The position numbers and the translations under genes are program-made. The notes under the pieces are model-generated. The model saw only the letters and a list, made by a program, of their open reading frames with translations. It ran no database searches and had not been told where the DNA came from. A stretch of DNA of 64,000 bases from Arthrobacter sp. SLBN-112 (lineage in GTDB: Bacteria > Actinomycetota > Actinomycetes > Actinomycetales > Micrococcaceae), in contig NZ_JAUSXY010000001.1 of assembly GCF_030944625.1 (NCBI RefSeq), positions 2,356,001-2,420,000 of the forward strand. Direction: 5' to 3'. Below are positions 29,301 through 42,308 of this stretch, piece after piece; position 1 is the stretch's first letter, and each line of letters begins with the position of its first letter.

Positions 29301-30466
29301 TGCCCGTGGATGACCACCCCCGTTGTAACGGCCAGTGGGTAGCCCGCAAGTTGCATGAGAAGGGAACGGATAGCGCCGTCGACCCCCGCTGAAGAGCCGC
29401 CGACAACAGTGAGCGGCCGGCGCGGGTCAAGGAGGACTGGGACTCTGCCCGCCCAAGGAATCGTTCGGACGGCGTCTGCCGGCTCAACCCGGACGTTGGC
29501 CTCCTGTTCCATTTCGCCCAACCTCAGCCACACGCCGTCGGAAGCGGAACCGGGAACGGGCGTCTGCGTTCCCCGGTGCGCTGCCAAGGCAACGACGGCA
29601 AGGGACGGCGCGCACCGCCGTCGGCGCTCCCGGTCTTCCCTCACCGCTGTTTTTACGGCAGCTGACAATTGCTGCCTCTGCCGCCAGCCGCCGATGATGG
29701 GAACGAGAACGGAAAGAGCGGACGCCGCCGAGAAGGCGAGAAACATCCACATCCCGGTGAAGACTGCCAGCCCCACGCCGATAGCCAGCGGGAGAACTGC
29801 GGCCAGCAGGAGCAGCACTCGGTTGCCAGGTTCAGCCCGGCCGGAGACCACGATGGGTTCGGCCACGGATCTTCCGGCATCTGAGAGCACTCTCTCCGGC
29901 AGGTCCGAAAACACCAGCGACATGGTTGACTGCCCGCACCTGATGCCTGAATCCGTGGAGATCACGGCGTTCCGGATCCTTTCACCATCGACGTAGGTGC
30001 CGTTCGCACTGTCCAGGTCGATCAGGATGATGTCCGTGTCAGTGACAACAATGCGCGCGTGTTCGCGGGACAACTCCGGATCCTGGATGACAATGCGTGT
30101 GCCGCTCCGGCCGATGGTGTAGCTGCCACGCCGGATTGGTACGACTGTCCCTGCGGCGGCTCCGCTGTGAATGGCGAGGGCCAGCGGGGCCTCCGTACTA
30201 ACGGCCGAAGAACGGCGCGGCCTTTGACTCGATGGCGAGGCCCCGCCGTCGACAAGAATTGCAGCGTCCACCAGCGGCGGAATGCCTGATACCAACGAAC
30301 AGAGATCCTGCCCCTCCACAGTGACCGCGCCGGTGCCGAATTTCTTCGACAACTGCTCGTTGATCTCCGCACCAGCAGTGCCGGGCGCGGCCACAATGGA
30401 CAGTTCGAGAGGGGGCCCGAGTCGTGCGGATCCCGGACCACCAACCAATGTGCAATGCACGGTCAT
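26384..30466 (-). CDS. FHA-FtsK/SpoIIIE ATPase (EssC/EccC-like)
   Basis: A 1360-aa membrane-anchored motor of the type VII secretion family. In order: an N-terminal region; an FHA domain (about 95-185) with YTIGRSG, LSREHA and NGTYVDG; two adjacent membrane helices (about 217-260); and three FtsK-like ATPase domains. The first has a full Walker A (AGTTGSGKSELL, near 577) and Walker B (LVIIIDEFRML, near 683). The second has a degenerate P-loop (GSSTSGATA). The third has GAPESGKSN near 1220. FHA at the N-terminus is closer to Firmicutes EssC than to mycobacterial EccC. No WXG100 substrate or other ESX gene is in the window, so its partners are unknown. The ATG at 30466 has AAAGGA nine bases upstream. 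Confidence 0.85.
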   Translation of the reverse strand: MTVHCTLVGGPGSARLGPPLELSIVAAPGTAGAEINEQLSKKFGTGAVTVEGQDLCSLVSGIPPLVDAAILVDGGASPSSQRPRRSSAVSTEAPLALAIHSGAAAGTVVPIRRGSYTIGRSGTRIVIQDPELSREHARIVVTDTDIILIDLDSANGTYVDGERIRNAVISTDSGIRCGQSTMSLVFSDLPERVLSDAGRSVAEPIVVSGRAEPGNRVLLLLAAVLPLAIGVGLAVFTGMWMFLAFSAASALSVLVPIIGGWRQRQQLSAAVKTAVREDRERRRRCAPSLAVVALAAHRGTQTPVPGSASDGVWLRLGEMEQEANVRVEPADAVRTIPWAGRVPVLLDPRRPLTVVGGSSAGVDGAIRSLLMQLAGYPLAVTTGVVIHGQPENLPLAARYLPGVTLTGTTDAGLRVIGGGGPSGSERTVLFIRSAGPATAGDLEVRAAALERGWQVLHFLPEETASPAADVFLSERRSVMLQDHGETLFVADLVPDEVFTALCRRLAKAPKQADGPVRSIPDTCGLGDVLPLTVAETARRWESNAARDGLPVPLGLGVAGTKTVDLQADGPHLLVAGTTGSGKSELLRTLTFALALSYPPERINFYFFDFKGGSGLGPLSGLVHCVGLQTDLSTSEMERTLVSLRAEVRLREEHLSAAAVPDIAAYRSSPMAEDFVLPHLVIIIDEFRMLVEDAPEVLRELLRIASIGRSLGIHLVMATQRPQGALTADIRANVTSSIALRVQSEMESMDIVNSKAAAAIGVDAPGRAFLARGTEPAEEFQAACLASQSEDPPRDTVVVQPTAVYLASREATDLTQAGPAPTPAKAAAPLVALVESLCVAQAKRVPRRPVAPPLPEYLEEPAGDLSAPGSAVAGPMSGGPGDDEGTVDLGLMDLPHKQKAATLTWSRVNHGHAAFIGSSTSGATAGLELTARRLLASPSEAHFYFLDSTGSLLPFAQVSRVGAHAGVHELRRGVRILERLTRELSRRLSRPAAGEVPLVLIVSGWGSWVSALRSGPLAWAEDLVQDLVRDGSRAGITMLLSGERELVTARFYGSIPNRFYFPSGSTEESRAAWPRMPSIPAVAGRAVVFGPAADGGPAVCQFYRQPFVGPGQPCAGRSAYLPASSPPFRVEPLPAKITTGEVAARAGGTPSGTAGSRTDPRNGQPGAARASAASGQARAVLLGVAGDELEATALRIPPSGVVAVLGAPESGKSNVLSAMKRLNPDKKWCSSPPPHEAEGDFWKDVLQQAEAGALPPETLLLVDDIDLLDPPAVKDLGHLNALGYSLVVTAGYGPVLPQRVPLILNARAAGLGLLLCPRSMADGDLFGVRFEVEANPPPGRGILISAGRSCPLQVGWAGAAG

Positions 30467-30647
30467 GGGTGCCAATCCTTTGTGCGCATGGCGTCACGCT
30501 ATCCACGTCAGGAGACCACGTGGAGCCGCATCGGCATCTATGTGGAAAACTCCTCACGGTAGGCCTGCCTGCATGGCGGGGGGCCTCGGCTAGGATCGCT
30601 ACATCCGGCCCTCGAAAGGAGGGCCATGAGCAGCAGGGGAGTCTCCT

Positions 30648-34558
<3,911 letters not shown>

Positions 34559-34562
<4 letters not shown>

Positions 34563-35440
34563 GCGTAATTTCGACCAGTGAGTTGACCACGCCTGGACTG
34601 GGCGGGGGACTGCGGGACATCAAGCAATCAAGCTTCCTGCTCAAGCTGCTGGTGCGGAAAGAACTAAAAGTCAGGTACCGGGGCTCTGTTCTCGGCCTCC
34701 TCTGGTCCTATGTAAAACCGGGCGTCCAATTCATAGTCTTCTATGTGGCCCTGGGAATCTTCCTTGGGTTGGAGCGGAGCGCCAGGAATCCGGACGGGTT
34801 GGCAAACTATGCCGTCTACCTGTTTTCCGGCATCGTCCTGATCAATTTCTTTTCCGAGGCATTGGGCAACGCGGCAAGGTCCATCGTGATGAACGGAAAC
34901 CTGATCAAGAAGATCTATCTTCCGCGCGAATTGTTTCCCGTAGCATCCGTTTGGGTGTCTGCAGTGCACTTCTTCCCCCAACTCGTGGTTCTCGTCGTGG
35001 GCTGCGTCTTCGCGGGATGGCATCCGAATCCCGTACAACTCTTGGCTGCCGTCGCCGGATTCATCATCGTGGGACTTCTCGCGACAGGCTTGGGTCTGCT
35101 TTTCGGTGCAGCCAACGTGTACTTCCGCGACTCGGAAAACCTCGTGGATATGCTCTTGATGGTTGCCACCTGGGCTTCCCCCGTCATGTACGCATGGTCC
35201 ATGGTTGAGCAGAAGCTTGGAAGCACTGCATTTGCCGTGTACCAAGCAAACCCGATCACCATTGGGGTGGAGTTGTTCCACTACGCGTTCTGGTTTCCGA
35301 CGACTGACGGTTCGGTAGCCATGCCCCCGAACCTCTTTAGCCTGTGGCTGCCTGTTGGGCTCGTGGTCGCGGTGGTCATTGTTGTTTTGGGTCAGTACAC
35401 CTTTCGGCGCCTTGAGGGCCGTTTTGCACAGGAGCTGTAA
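34559..35440 (+). CDS. wzm: Polysaccharide ABC exporter permease (Wzm/RfbD-like)
   Basis: A 293-aa ABC-2-type permease with about six membrane helices. The N-terminal LVRKELKVRYRGSVLGLLWSYVKP is the usual cytoplasmic amphipathic segment, and VYFRDSENLVDMLLMVATWASPVMY is the conserved C-terminal loop-helix. It would form the channel that moves an undecaprenyl-linked glycan, probably the galactan, out of the cytoplasm, as Rv3783 does in mycobacteria. The GTG start overlaps the glfT2 stop (GTGA) and the stop abuts the ATPase gene. Confidence 0.93.
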
Positions 35441-36166
35441 GTGGTCACGGCGATAGAAGTTTCGAATATCAGCAAGCAATTCGTATTGCGCCACACCAGG
35501 TCCCTGAAGGAGGCAGTGGTGTGGCTGGCCAAGGGCCGAAAGGGCGACTTATCCGAGAAGTTCCATGCCTTGAAAAACGTTTCTGTTGAGGTCGAGGCCG
35601 GCGAAACGGTAGCCCTGTTGGGTCTCAATGGCTCTGGCAAATCTACTTTGCTAAAACATATTTCGGGTGTGATGCTGCCCGACACGGGCACGGTCAAGAC
35701 GAGGGGGCGGGTAGCCGGGCTGATTGAGGTTGGTGCCGGTTTCCACCCTGACCTGTCCGGACGGGACAACGTCTTCCTTAACGGTGCCATCCTCGGCATG
35801 ACTGAACAGCAGGTCAAAGACCGGTTCGACGAGATCGTAGAATTTTCGGAGATCGGCCAATTCATTGACACTGAGGTTAAGTTCTACTCCTCTGGGATGT
35901 ATTTGCGACTCGCTTTTTCCGTGGCGGTCCACACCGACCCCGAAGTATTCCTCATTGACGAGATCCTTGCCGTTGGCGACGAGCCTTTCCAGCGAAAGTG
36001 CATCGATAAGATCCAGGAACTCGCGCGTGATGGCAAGACATTGGTGGTGGTAAGCCACGACCTCGATCTGGTCTCGAGGATTTGCGAACGAGGCATCCTG
36101 CTTGAGCATGGCAACGTGAAGTTCGATGGCTCGATTCATGACGCAGTTGCGATACTTCGGTCCTGA
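35441..36166 (+). CDS. wzt: Polysaccharide ABC exporter ATPase (Wzt/RfbE-like)
   Basis: A 241-aa ABC ATPase with Walker A GLNGSGKSTLLKH, Q-loop region FHPDLSGRDNVFLNGAILG, signature YSSGMYLRLAFSVA, Walker B VFLIDEILAVGD and the H-loop VVSHDLD. It lacks the C-terminal carbohydrate-binding domain found in long Wzt proteins, so export probably does not depend on recognising a capped glycan end. The GTG start directly follows the wzm stop; its own stop ends the glf-glfT2-wzm-wzt set. Confidence 0.94.
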   Translation: MVTAIEVSNISKQFVLRHTRSLKEAVVWLAKGRKGDLSEKFHALKNVSVEVEAGETVALLGLNGSGKSTLLKHISGVMLPDTGTVKTRGRVAGLIEVGAGFHPDLSGRDNVFLNGAILGMTEQQVKDRFDEIVEFSEIGQFIDTEVKFYSSGMYLRLAFSVAVHTDPEVFLIDEILAVGDEPFQRKCIDKIQELARDGKTLVVVSHDLDLVSRICERGILLEHGNVKFDGSIHDAVAILRS

Positions 36167-36223
36167 GCGGGTCCACAACGGCCGGTTCCTGCAGGATTGC
36201 CCCGAACCTAAGGTGCCGTCCTG

Positions 36224-38344
36224 ATGCCCCGCACGTCTGGGACCCTTGTCGGCCGGCACGTTCGATCAAGCCCGGACACCGGGGCAGCAAAAGGACCGCG
36301 CCCTGATATTCAGGGCCTCCGGGCAGTTGCCGTCGGTTTGGTCATCGTCTACCACATTTGGCCTTCGGCGCTCCCCGGAGGTTTCGTCGGCGTTGATGTT
36401 TTTTTCGTGATCTCAGGGTTCCTGATCGTCGGATCACTCGTTCGAGAGATAGGGAACTCTAGCCGCCTGAATATCCATTCGTTCTACGAACGAAGGATTC
36501 TGCGGTTATTGCCTGCCGCGACTGTCGTGCTCTTGGCCATCGTTCTGGGCACCGTGGTTCTGCTCCCGCAAAGCAGATGGCAGTCGATCAGCCTGGACGT
36601 GATTGCGTCAGGGCTCCAAATCCAGAACTGGAATCAGGCGTTTAGCGCAAACAGCTATGCCCAGGCCACGGCCTTGGTCTCTCCGGTCCAGCACTACTGG
36701 TCCCTCGCCGTTGAGGAACAATTTTACATCGTCATACCGATTCTGCTTCTTGCAGGGGCGTTTCTCGCCCGGAAGTTCGGTAGGGACGCAACATCTGTCT
36801 CCGTTGCTGTAATTGCCGCGCTCACAGCCGGTTCCTTTGTCCACAGTATTTTTCTGTCTGCTTCCGACCACGAAATTGCCTACTTTGCCACCAGTACCCG
36901 CATCTGGGAACTTGGCGCCGGCGGGTTGACTGCTCTCTTCCTCCGGAAGGGCCGGCCGGGAGAGAAAGTCGGGATTCTGGCTGGGTGGGCCGGGCTGGCA
37001 GGCATTGTCTGCGCTGCCTTCACGTTCTCCACGTCACTTGCCTTCCCGGGCTACGTGGCCTTGCTCCCGGTTGCCGCCACGATCTTGATCCTTTCAGCGG
37101 GCGGCGGCCAGGACAGGGCGCAGGGATTTCACTCAGTATCTTCCCTGTTGAGTTTCCGGCCGATCACGTTCGTAGGCGACATCTCTTACTCTTTGTACCT
37201 GTGGCATTGGCCCGTCGTGGTTTTTTATGTCTTTTTCCTCGGCCGTGAGCCCGGGTGGGTCCACGGTGCCGTCGTCGTGGCACTGAGTATCATTCTTGCA
37301 ATACTCTCCTATTATTTTGTCGAGCAGCGGTTTAGGTATGTTCGTCATCGGCCCAAGCCTGCTTCGGCGCGTGGGAAGAAGGCACGCTTCCGCCCTGCTG
37401 CAACATTCCTCGTGGCAGTGGGCGTAGTGGTCGCAACGTCTGGGTCGGCTTTGGTTCCGTGGGGCATCGTGGAAGCCAAATCCCAGGAATTGCAGGGTCT
37501 CCTCAACATCCGTGAATATCCGGGTGCCATGGCATTTGACCCCGGGCGTGAAATACCCGTCCCGGCTGGTATGCCGATGCGGCCGGAACCTTCGCTGGCG
37601 CTAAAGGACGTGCCCATCACGGCCGGAGATGATTGCGGTGTCTACGATCCTGCCGTTATGGGCACGGAACGATGCATCTACGGCGTGACGGATCCTTCGA
37701 AAAGCATGGTGATCGTGGGTGACTCCCACGCTGCACAGTTTGTGGATTCTTTGGTGCTCGCAGGAAAACCGACCGGGTGGCAGGTACATGCGATGGTCCG
37801 TAACGGGTGTCCGTTCAGTGCCGTGCCACCCGCCGATGAGACCACCGTCTACAACAACTGTTCGGCGCAGAACCAAGTCTCGTTGCAGAGGATTCTGGCC
37901 CTCCGGCCAAACCTGGTGGTTATATCCGGGATGGTACCCCAGGGTTATGAGCAGGCCCTTCACTGGCGGTGGGAATCGACTGATTCCTTGGTGAAAGGCT
38001 ACGTTGATCTCATAAGACCGCTTAGGAATGAGGGCCTCCGGGTTGCTGTTGTCCTCGACAATCCTTATCCCGCCTTTTCTGTGCCCGATTGTGTCGCGCG
38101 CAGGAGCCCCGACTCGCCCCAATGCCAGGTGGACCGGCCCAAGAAGGACAGGGGCGACGACCCACTGAAAAGGGCCGCAGATCAGGTGTCGGGCGTTGAG
38201 GTCCTGGACCTCGCTGACTACATGTGCCGGGCGGATACGTGTCCGGCAGTCATAGGAAACGTGCTCGTATACCGGGATAACCACCTCACAAACACATTTG
38301 CCAAGTCTTTGGCCCCTGTCCTTTCAAGGAAACTGCAACTCTGA
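36224..38344 (+). CDS. OafA/YrhL-type acyltransferase with SGNH domain
   Basis: A 706-aa membrane O-acyltransferase. The acyltransferase_3 domain (about 25-385) begins RPDIQGLRAVAVGLVIVYHIWP, with the catalytic His in VYH, then VGVDVFFVISGFLI, and about ten helices. The C-terminal extracytoplasmic SGNH domain (about 440-706) carries VIVGDSHAAQFVDSL with the Ser nucleophile and YRDNHLTNTFAKSL with the Asp/His pair. Such proteins add acetyl or other acyl groups to surface glycans or peptidoglycan. The ATG at 36224 follows AAGGTG by about 9 bases. It closes the plus-strand half of the first glycan block; the acceptor is unknown. Confidence 0.9.
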   Translation: MPRTSGTLVGRHVRSSPDTGAAKGPRPDIQGLRAVAVGLVIVYHIWPSALPGGFVGVDVFFVISGFLIVGSLVREIGNSSRLNIHSFYERRILRLLPAATVVLLAIVLGTVVLLPQSRWQSISLDVIASGLQIQNWNQAFSANSYAQATALVSPVQHYWSLAVEEQFYIVIPILLLAGAFLARKFGRDATSVSVAVIAALTAGSFVHSIFLSASDHEIAYFATSTRIWELGAGGLTALFLRKGRPGEKVGILAGWAGLAGIVCAAFTFSTSLAFPGYVALLPVAATILILSAGGGQDRAQGFHSVSSLLSFRPITFVGDISYSLYLWHWPVVVFYVFFLGREPGWVHGAVVVALSIILAILSYYFVEQRFRYVRHRPKPASARGKKARFRPAATFLVAVGVVVATSGSALVPWGIVEAKSQELQGLLNIREYPGAMAFDPGREIPVPAGMPMRPEPSLALKDVPITAGDDCGVYDPAVMGTERCIYGVTDPSKSMVIVGDSHAAQFVDSLVLAGKPTGWQVHAMVRNGCPFSAVPPADETTVYNNCSAQNQVSLQRILALRPNLVVISGMVPQGYEQALHWRWESTDSLVKGYVDLIRPLRNEGLRVAVVLDNPYPAFSVPDCVARRSPDSPQCQVDRPKKDRGDDPLKRAADQVSGVEVLDLADYMCRADTCPAVIGNVLVYRDNHLTNTFAKSLAPVLSRKLQL

Positions 38345-38437
38345 GTTCTGGTGACGGTGTTGACCAGCACCTCGAGTGGACGGGCTCAATGCCCGAATTG
38401 CGCCGAGCTTTGAAGGAGTGATTGGGATGGACCGCAC

Positions 38438-40414
38438 TCACTGACAGGCAGTGACTTGAAACAGCTTTGCTTCACCGTGTTGGGCCAGGAGCTTGAATCC
38501 CGGAGTTGCATCGGGGATTTGCAATCCCTGGAACCCGTGGTTCCCGCCATGAACCTCGCGGGTGCCGAAGTCGAGAACATACCGGACGTTGCCGGCCCGT
38601 GCCGCCGAGCACACTGCGGGGTCAGTGGCTGCTTCACGGAACTTGTCATTCAGGAGTTCAATGGCTTTTGTGTAGGTGGTCAGGGTGTGCTTGGAAGTCG
38701 TGTTGCGGTCGGCGATGGCAAAGGCCATGGCACCGCCCGTCCAGGGATTCACTGCGACTGTTGCATCGGACGGGACAAAGTCGTCGAGCTCCTGGATAAT
38801 GGCCATCTCGTCCGAACTGACCAAAGGGGAGTCGGGGGTAGTCGAGTAGTTGGCCTGGGCGGACAAAACCGCGGTAACCATCGGTGGTGCCTGGAGTATG
38901 CCGACGACGACGAACAATATGATGGGGCCGACGCTGTGCAGAACCGCCGGACGGCCCATAGGGGAAACCCTGTGCCCTAGCCTGCTGATCAGCCGCTCCT
39001 GCAGGATTTGAACGAGCCAACCAGCGCCGAGGGCCGCCAGCGGCACCCCAACGACGGGCAAGAGCGCCGCAAGACGGTAGCTGTCGTTGTACCACACCCC
39101 GGTCAGGAGATCCCGAAGCCGACCTGCCGGTCCGGCTGACACGACCACGAACAGCGCGGCGATGACGACGAACGATCCCGCGAACCAAGCTGTCGCAGGA
39201 CGCCTGATGACGTTGACCAGCCCAATAACCACCAGAGCGCTCACAGCCCAGGCAACTGGACGTTGCATGGCGGAGTTGGTCAGTATTTCACCTAGAGCCT
39301 GGCCTTGGGTCTGCACGGGCAACCAGAACGCCGCCACAGCGGGAGGCCTGATGATCTTCCACAACACAGCCATGACGCCCAGTGTGGCCAGCAGGCCAAG
39401 TCCGGCGACCAGTGTCAGCTTGACGGATCTACCGGTCCTGCGTCGTTCGACTGCAAGGCAAACCCAGGCCGCAATCAGAATTGGGATTGAGAGGGCAAAC
39501 AGCGACATCACCCCGTTAGGGTGCGCAATCGCCACCCCAAGGGCTGCGATGGGGGCCAACAAGTACCTGGCAACGGGACCGACGTTCCGAAGCTGGCGGT
39601 TACCGAAGAAGAGGCTCACGCACGCCAAGGCCGCGGGAAGCATGCTGACTGAAAGGAAGTTGGGGTACAAAACACCAAAGTCCAGCAGCAGGATTGGGAA
39701 GGAACCGAACCCGGCCGCCAAAACACCAGCCGCACCTACGGCGTAGGGGTTCGAGCCGACCAAGGTCCACACCAGAAACATGCAACCCAAGGTCCAGACG
39801 CCTGCAGCGATGCAAAGGTTCAGGACATTAACAGCGGCCGGCAAAGGGGCGCCGGTGAGTTGAATGAGAAGTGAGGCCAACCCATGCCATGCAGCTGGGT
39901 AGAAGTATGGCGGGTTGTCTCCATTGGTCATCGCTGTCAGCGTCATGGATGACGCATTTCCGGTATCCAGAACGTAACGGACTGCGTTGAGATGAAAGAC
40001 GTTGTCAAACGTCTGTGAAATGTTGTCCGGCCTGCCGAAGGCGGTGCGGAGTTGAATTGCTATTGACAGTGCGCCGATGCCAAAGCCGACACCGGCCAGG
40101 AGCGGCATTCGATTTGTCCAGGTCAACGCAGCACGCCAAGGCAGGACCGGCTGGTGGAGAGCAGGAATTCTTCGGACAACGACGAGGGCAACGGCAAGGA
40201 GGAACGTTGCGGCTGCAACCGGCAGGATTGACCACCCGACGCCCAAATATGGGGCAACGATGGCGCTGACCGAGACGACGCTTACCGTAAGGATTGGAGC
40301 AACGGCCAGGAAAGCTGGATTTCGCAACCCCATAGCCAAGATCAGGAGCGTGCCGGGAACAAATAAGAGCAGCAGGCATGCTATGGCTGTTGGCAGGATG
40401 GAAAACCAGCTCAT
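38438..40414 (-). CDS. DUF6541-like multispanning membrane protein (putative glycosyltransferase-C type)
   Basis: A 658-aa protein with about 12-14 membrane helices. The first periplasmic loop contains DNISQTFDNVFHLNAVRYV, an acidic motif of the kind found in GT-C glycosyltransferases. The C-terminal 130 residues are soluble and extracytoplasmic. This is the layout of DUF6541 proteins found in actinobacterial glycan clusters; a polyprenyl-phosphate-sugar-using transferase is inferred from topology and place. It is the last gene of a minus-strand operon after rmlA. The ATG at 40414 lies 63 bases after the rmlA stop. Confidence 0.78.
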   Translation of the reverse strand: MSWFSILPTAIACLLLLFVPGTLLILAMGLRNPAFLAVAPILTVSVVSVSAIVAPYLGVGWSILPVAAATFLLAVALVVVRRIPALHQPVLPWRAALTWTNRMPLLAGVGFGIGALSIAIQLRTAFGRPDNISQTFDNVFHLNAVRYVLDTGNASSMTLTAMTNGDNPPYFYPAAWHGLASLLIQLTGAPLPAAVNVLNLCIAAGVWTLGCMFLVWTLVGSNPYAVGAAGVLAAGFGSFPILLLDFGVLYPNFLSVSMLPAALACVSLFFGNRQLRNVGPVARYLLAPIAALGVAIAHPNGVMSLFALSIPILIAAWVCLAVERRRTGRSVKLTLVAGLGLLATLGVMAVLWKIIRPPAVAAFWLPVQTQGQALGEILTNSAMQRPVAWAVSALVVIGLVNVIRRPATAWFAGSFVVIAALFVVVSAGPAGRLRDLLTGVWYNDSYRLAALLPVVGVPLAALGAGWLVQILQERLISRLGHRVSPMGRPAVLHSVGPIILFVVVGILQAPPMVTAVLSAQANYSTTPDSPLVSSDEMAIIQELDDFVPSDATVAVNPWTGGAMAFAIADRNTTSKHTLTTYTKAIELLNDKFREAATDPAVCSAARAGNVRYVLDFGTREVHGGNHGFQGLQIPDATPGFKLLAQHGEAKLFQVTACQ

Positions 40415-40476
40415 TAATACTCCAGGAACGACGACGAGAACAGGGCTGGGCGCGGCGCTATGGCCATCACCAAGGG

Positions 40477-41340
40477 CTAGTCCTCCAGAAGTCCAAGAAG
40501 GTAGCTACCATAGCCGCTCTTCACCAGGGGCTCTGCACGCCGGCGGAGGTCGTCGTCGGTCAGAAAGCCCTGACGCCAAGCGATCTCTTCCGGTGCCCCG
40601 ATCTTGAGTCCCTGACGGTTCTCGACCGTGCGTATAAAGTTCGACGCATCGCTGAGATCGTTGAAGGTTCCGGTGTCCAGCCAGGCAGTACCACGGGGGA
40701 GGATCTCGACTTGGAGCTTTCCCCGCTCAAGGTAAGTCCTGTTGACGTCGGTAATTTCGAGTTCCCCCCGAGGAGAAGGTTTGAGGTTCCGCGCAACATC
40801 GACGACATCGTTGTCATAGAAATACAGCCCGGGCACCGCGTAGTGGCTCCGGGGCTTCTCCGGCTTTTCCTCCAACGATAGCGCTTTGCCGTCGTCATCA
40901 AACTCCACGACTCCGTACGCCTTGGGATCTTTCACCCAATAACCAAACACGGCGCCGCCGTCAATATCCGCATGCTTTCGAAGCTGTGTGCCCATGCCTT
41001 GGCCGTAGAAGATGTTGTCACCCAAAACAAGCGCGACCGTCTCGTCGCCAATGTGTTCGGCACCAAGGATGAAAGCCTGGGCCAGTCCATCGGGCGAAGG
41101 CTGCTGGACGTAGGTGAGACTAATCCCAAACTGCGAACCGTCTCCAAGCAGGCGTTGGAACTGCTCTGCATCGTGCGGAGTGGTGATGATCAGGATGTCC
41201 CTGATTCCCGCAAGGATCAGCGTGGAAAGCGGGTAGTAAATCATTGGCTTGTCATACACCGGGACGAGCTGCTTGCTGATGCCAAGAGTAATTGGGTGCA
41301 GCCGCGATCCAGTTCCGCCGGCCAGAATAATTCCACGCAT
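40477..41340 (-). CDS. rfbA: Glucose-1-phosphate thymidylyltransferase
   Basis: RmlA, the first step of dTDP-L-rhamnose synthesis, making dTDP-glucose from dTTP and glucose-1-phosphate. The N-terminal [20 protein letters not shown] holds the nucleotide-binding signature, followed by [30 protein letters not shown] and [13 protein letters not shown]. The length of 287 aa is normal. The ATG at 41340 is chosen because family members start MRG; an in-frame ATG four codons upstream lacks proper spacing to GGGGA. It lies in the minus-strand operon with glycosyltransferases, while rmlB and rmlCD are on the other strand 4 kb away. Confidence 0.95.
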   Translation of the reverse strand: MRGIILAGGTGSRLHPITLGISKQLVPVYDKPMIYYPLSTLILAGIRDILIITTPHDAEQFQRLLGDGSQFGISLTYVQQPSPDGLAQAFILGAEHIGDETVALVLGDNIFYGQGMGTQLRKHADIDGGAVFGYWVKDPKAYGVVEFDDDGKALSLEEKPEKPRSHYAVPGLYFYDNDVVDVARNLKPSPRGELEITDVNRTYLERGKLQVEILPRGTAWLDTGTFNDLSDASNFIRTVENRQGLKIGAPEEIAWRQGFLTDDDLRRRAEPLVKSGYGSYLLGLLED

Positions 41341-41393
41341 GGGATCAATCATTCCCCACTACGCAGCCAGCACCAAAACTGCCACAGGGCGAT

Positions 41394-42308
41394 CTATTGT
41401 GACTTCAACAACGGAGAGGGCCCCATGCGGCCACGTAGGCCGTCCCTTGCACCAAGAACTGCTGCTGCCAGCCTTTTACGCCGCCCCTTCGCAAGAACCG
41501 TTACCAGAAGCAAGTGGCGTAGGTCCATCAGCACCCCCCTGACAGCCCACCACGGTTGCGTGGCTCGATATTGGCGAAACAGAAAGATGCGGTTACGGAC
41601 GATGTAGTAATAACGCCAGGAAGTCGCGGTCCTGACCATCATGGGCCGGCCCTGCCAGGTAATGGCAAAGGGACCCAAGCTGGCCGGCACCATCTGACCC
41701 AATGAGTGATTGAGCGATGCATCCTTTGCGATGACGCAGACCCTGCCCGCTTCATGTGCCCGCAGGTAAAAGTCGCTGTCCACGCCGTCGATGAACAGGC
41801 GCTCGTTAAAAGGGCCAATTGCCAATAGGGATTCAATGGGTATCAGCAGCCCTGACTGCACGGGTTCGTCGCCGAGCGTGACGCCGCTGGACAAGGTCCG
41901 CGCCCTCTTGGGAAGGCCGCTCACGTTGGCAGGAGCGACCATTCCGACCTTCAGTCCAACTGACTGCGCGTCATTTGCTGCTTCCACCAAAGCGTGGACG
42001 AAACCAGGCTCAACGAGCGAGTCCTGATCCATCGTCAGGATAAAATCGAGCCTCTGATACAGCGATTGGGCGTGCCTGACTCCTGCATTCAGGGCGGAAG
42101 CTATTCCCCTGTTGCTCTCAAAACGAACGACGGAACATCCGAGTGCACTAAGCGCTTCGAAGGTGCTGTTATCGGTGATGTCGCTGCCGTCGTCCACGAC
42201 CACAACCCCGGTGCATTCGCGCAGAAGCGCTTGGCAGTTCAGGACGAGGCCCTCGGGGGGATTGAAGGCGGTAACAAGGCCCACCGTCACCGGATGGTCG
42301 TTAGGCAT
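41394..42308 (-). CDS. GT2 glycosyltransferase, rhamnosyltransferase-like
   Basis: A 304-aa GT-A enzyme. It starts MPNDHPVTVGLVTAFNPPEGL and contains VVVVDDGSDITDNS, the metal-binding LTMDQDSLVEPGF, GVDSDFYLRAHEAG and a C-terminal helical part with RNRIFLFRQY. The layout matches dTDP-rhamnosyltransferases (RfbF-like). The ATG at 42308 overlaps the stop of the preceding GT2 gene (TAATG); the longer upstream open frame is a shadow. The acceptor is not known. Confidence 0.88.
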   Translation of the reverse strand: MPNDHPVTVGLVTAFNPPEGLVLNCQALLRECTGVVVVDDGSDITDNSTFEALSALGCSVVRFESNRGIASALNAGVRHAQSLYQRLDFILTMDQDSLVEPGFVHALVEAANDAQSVGLKVGMVAPANVSGLPKRARTLSSGVTLGDEPVQSGLLIPIESLLAIGPFNERLFIDGVDSDFYLRAHEAGRVCVIAKDASLNHSLGQMVPASLGPFAITWQGRPMMVRTATSWRYYYIVRNRIFLFRQYRATQPWWAVRGVLMDLRHLLLVTVLAKGRRKRLAAAVLGARDGLRGRMGPSPLLKSQ

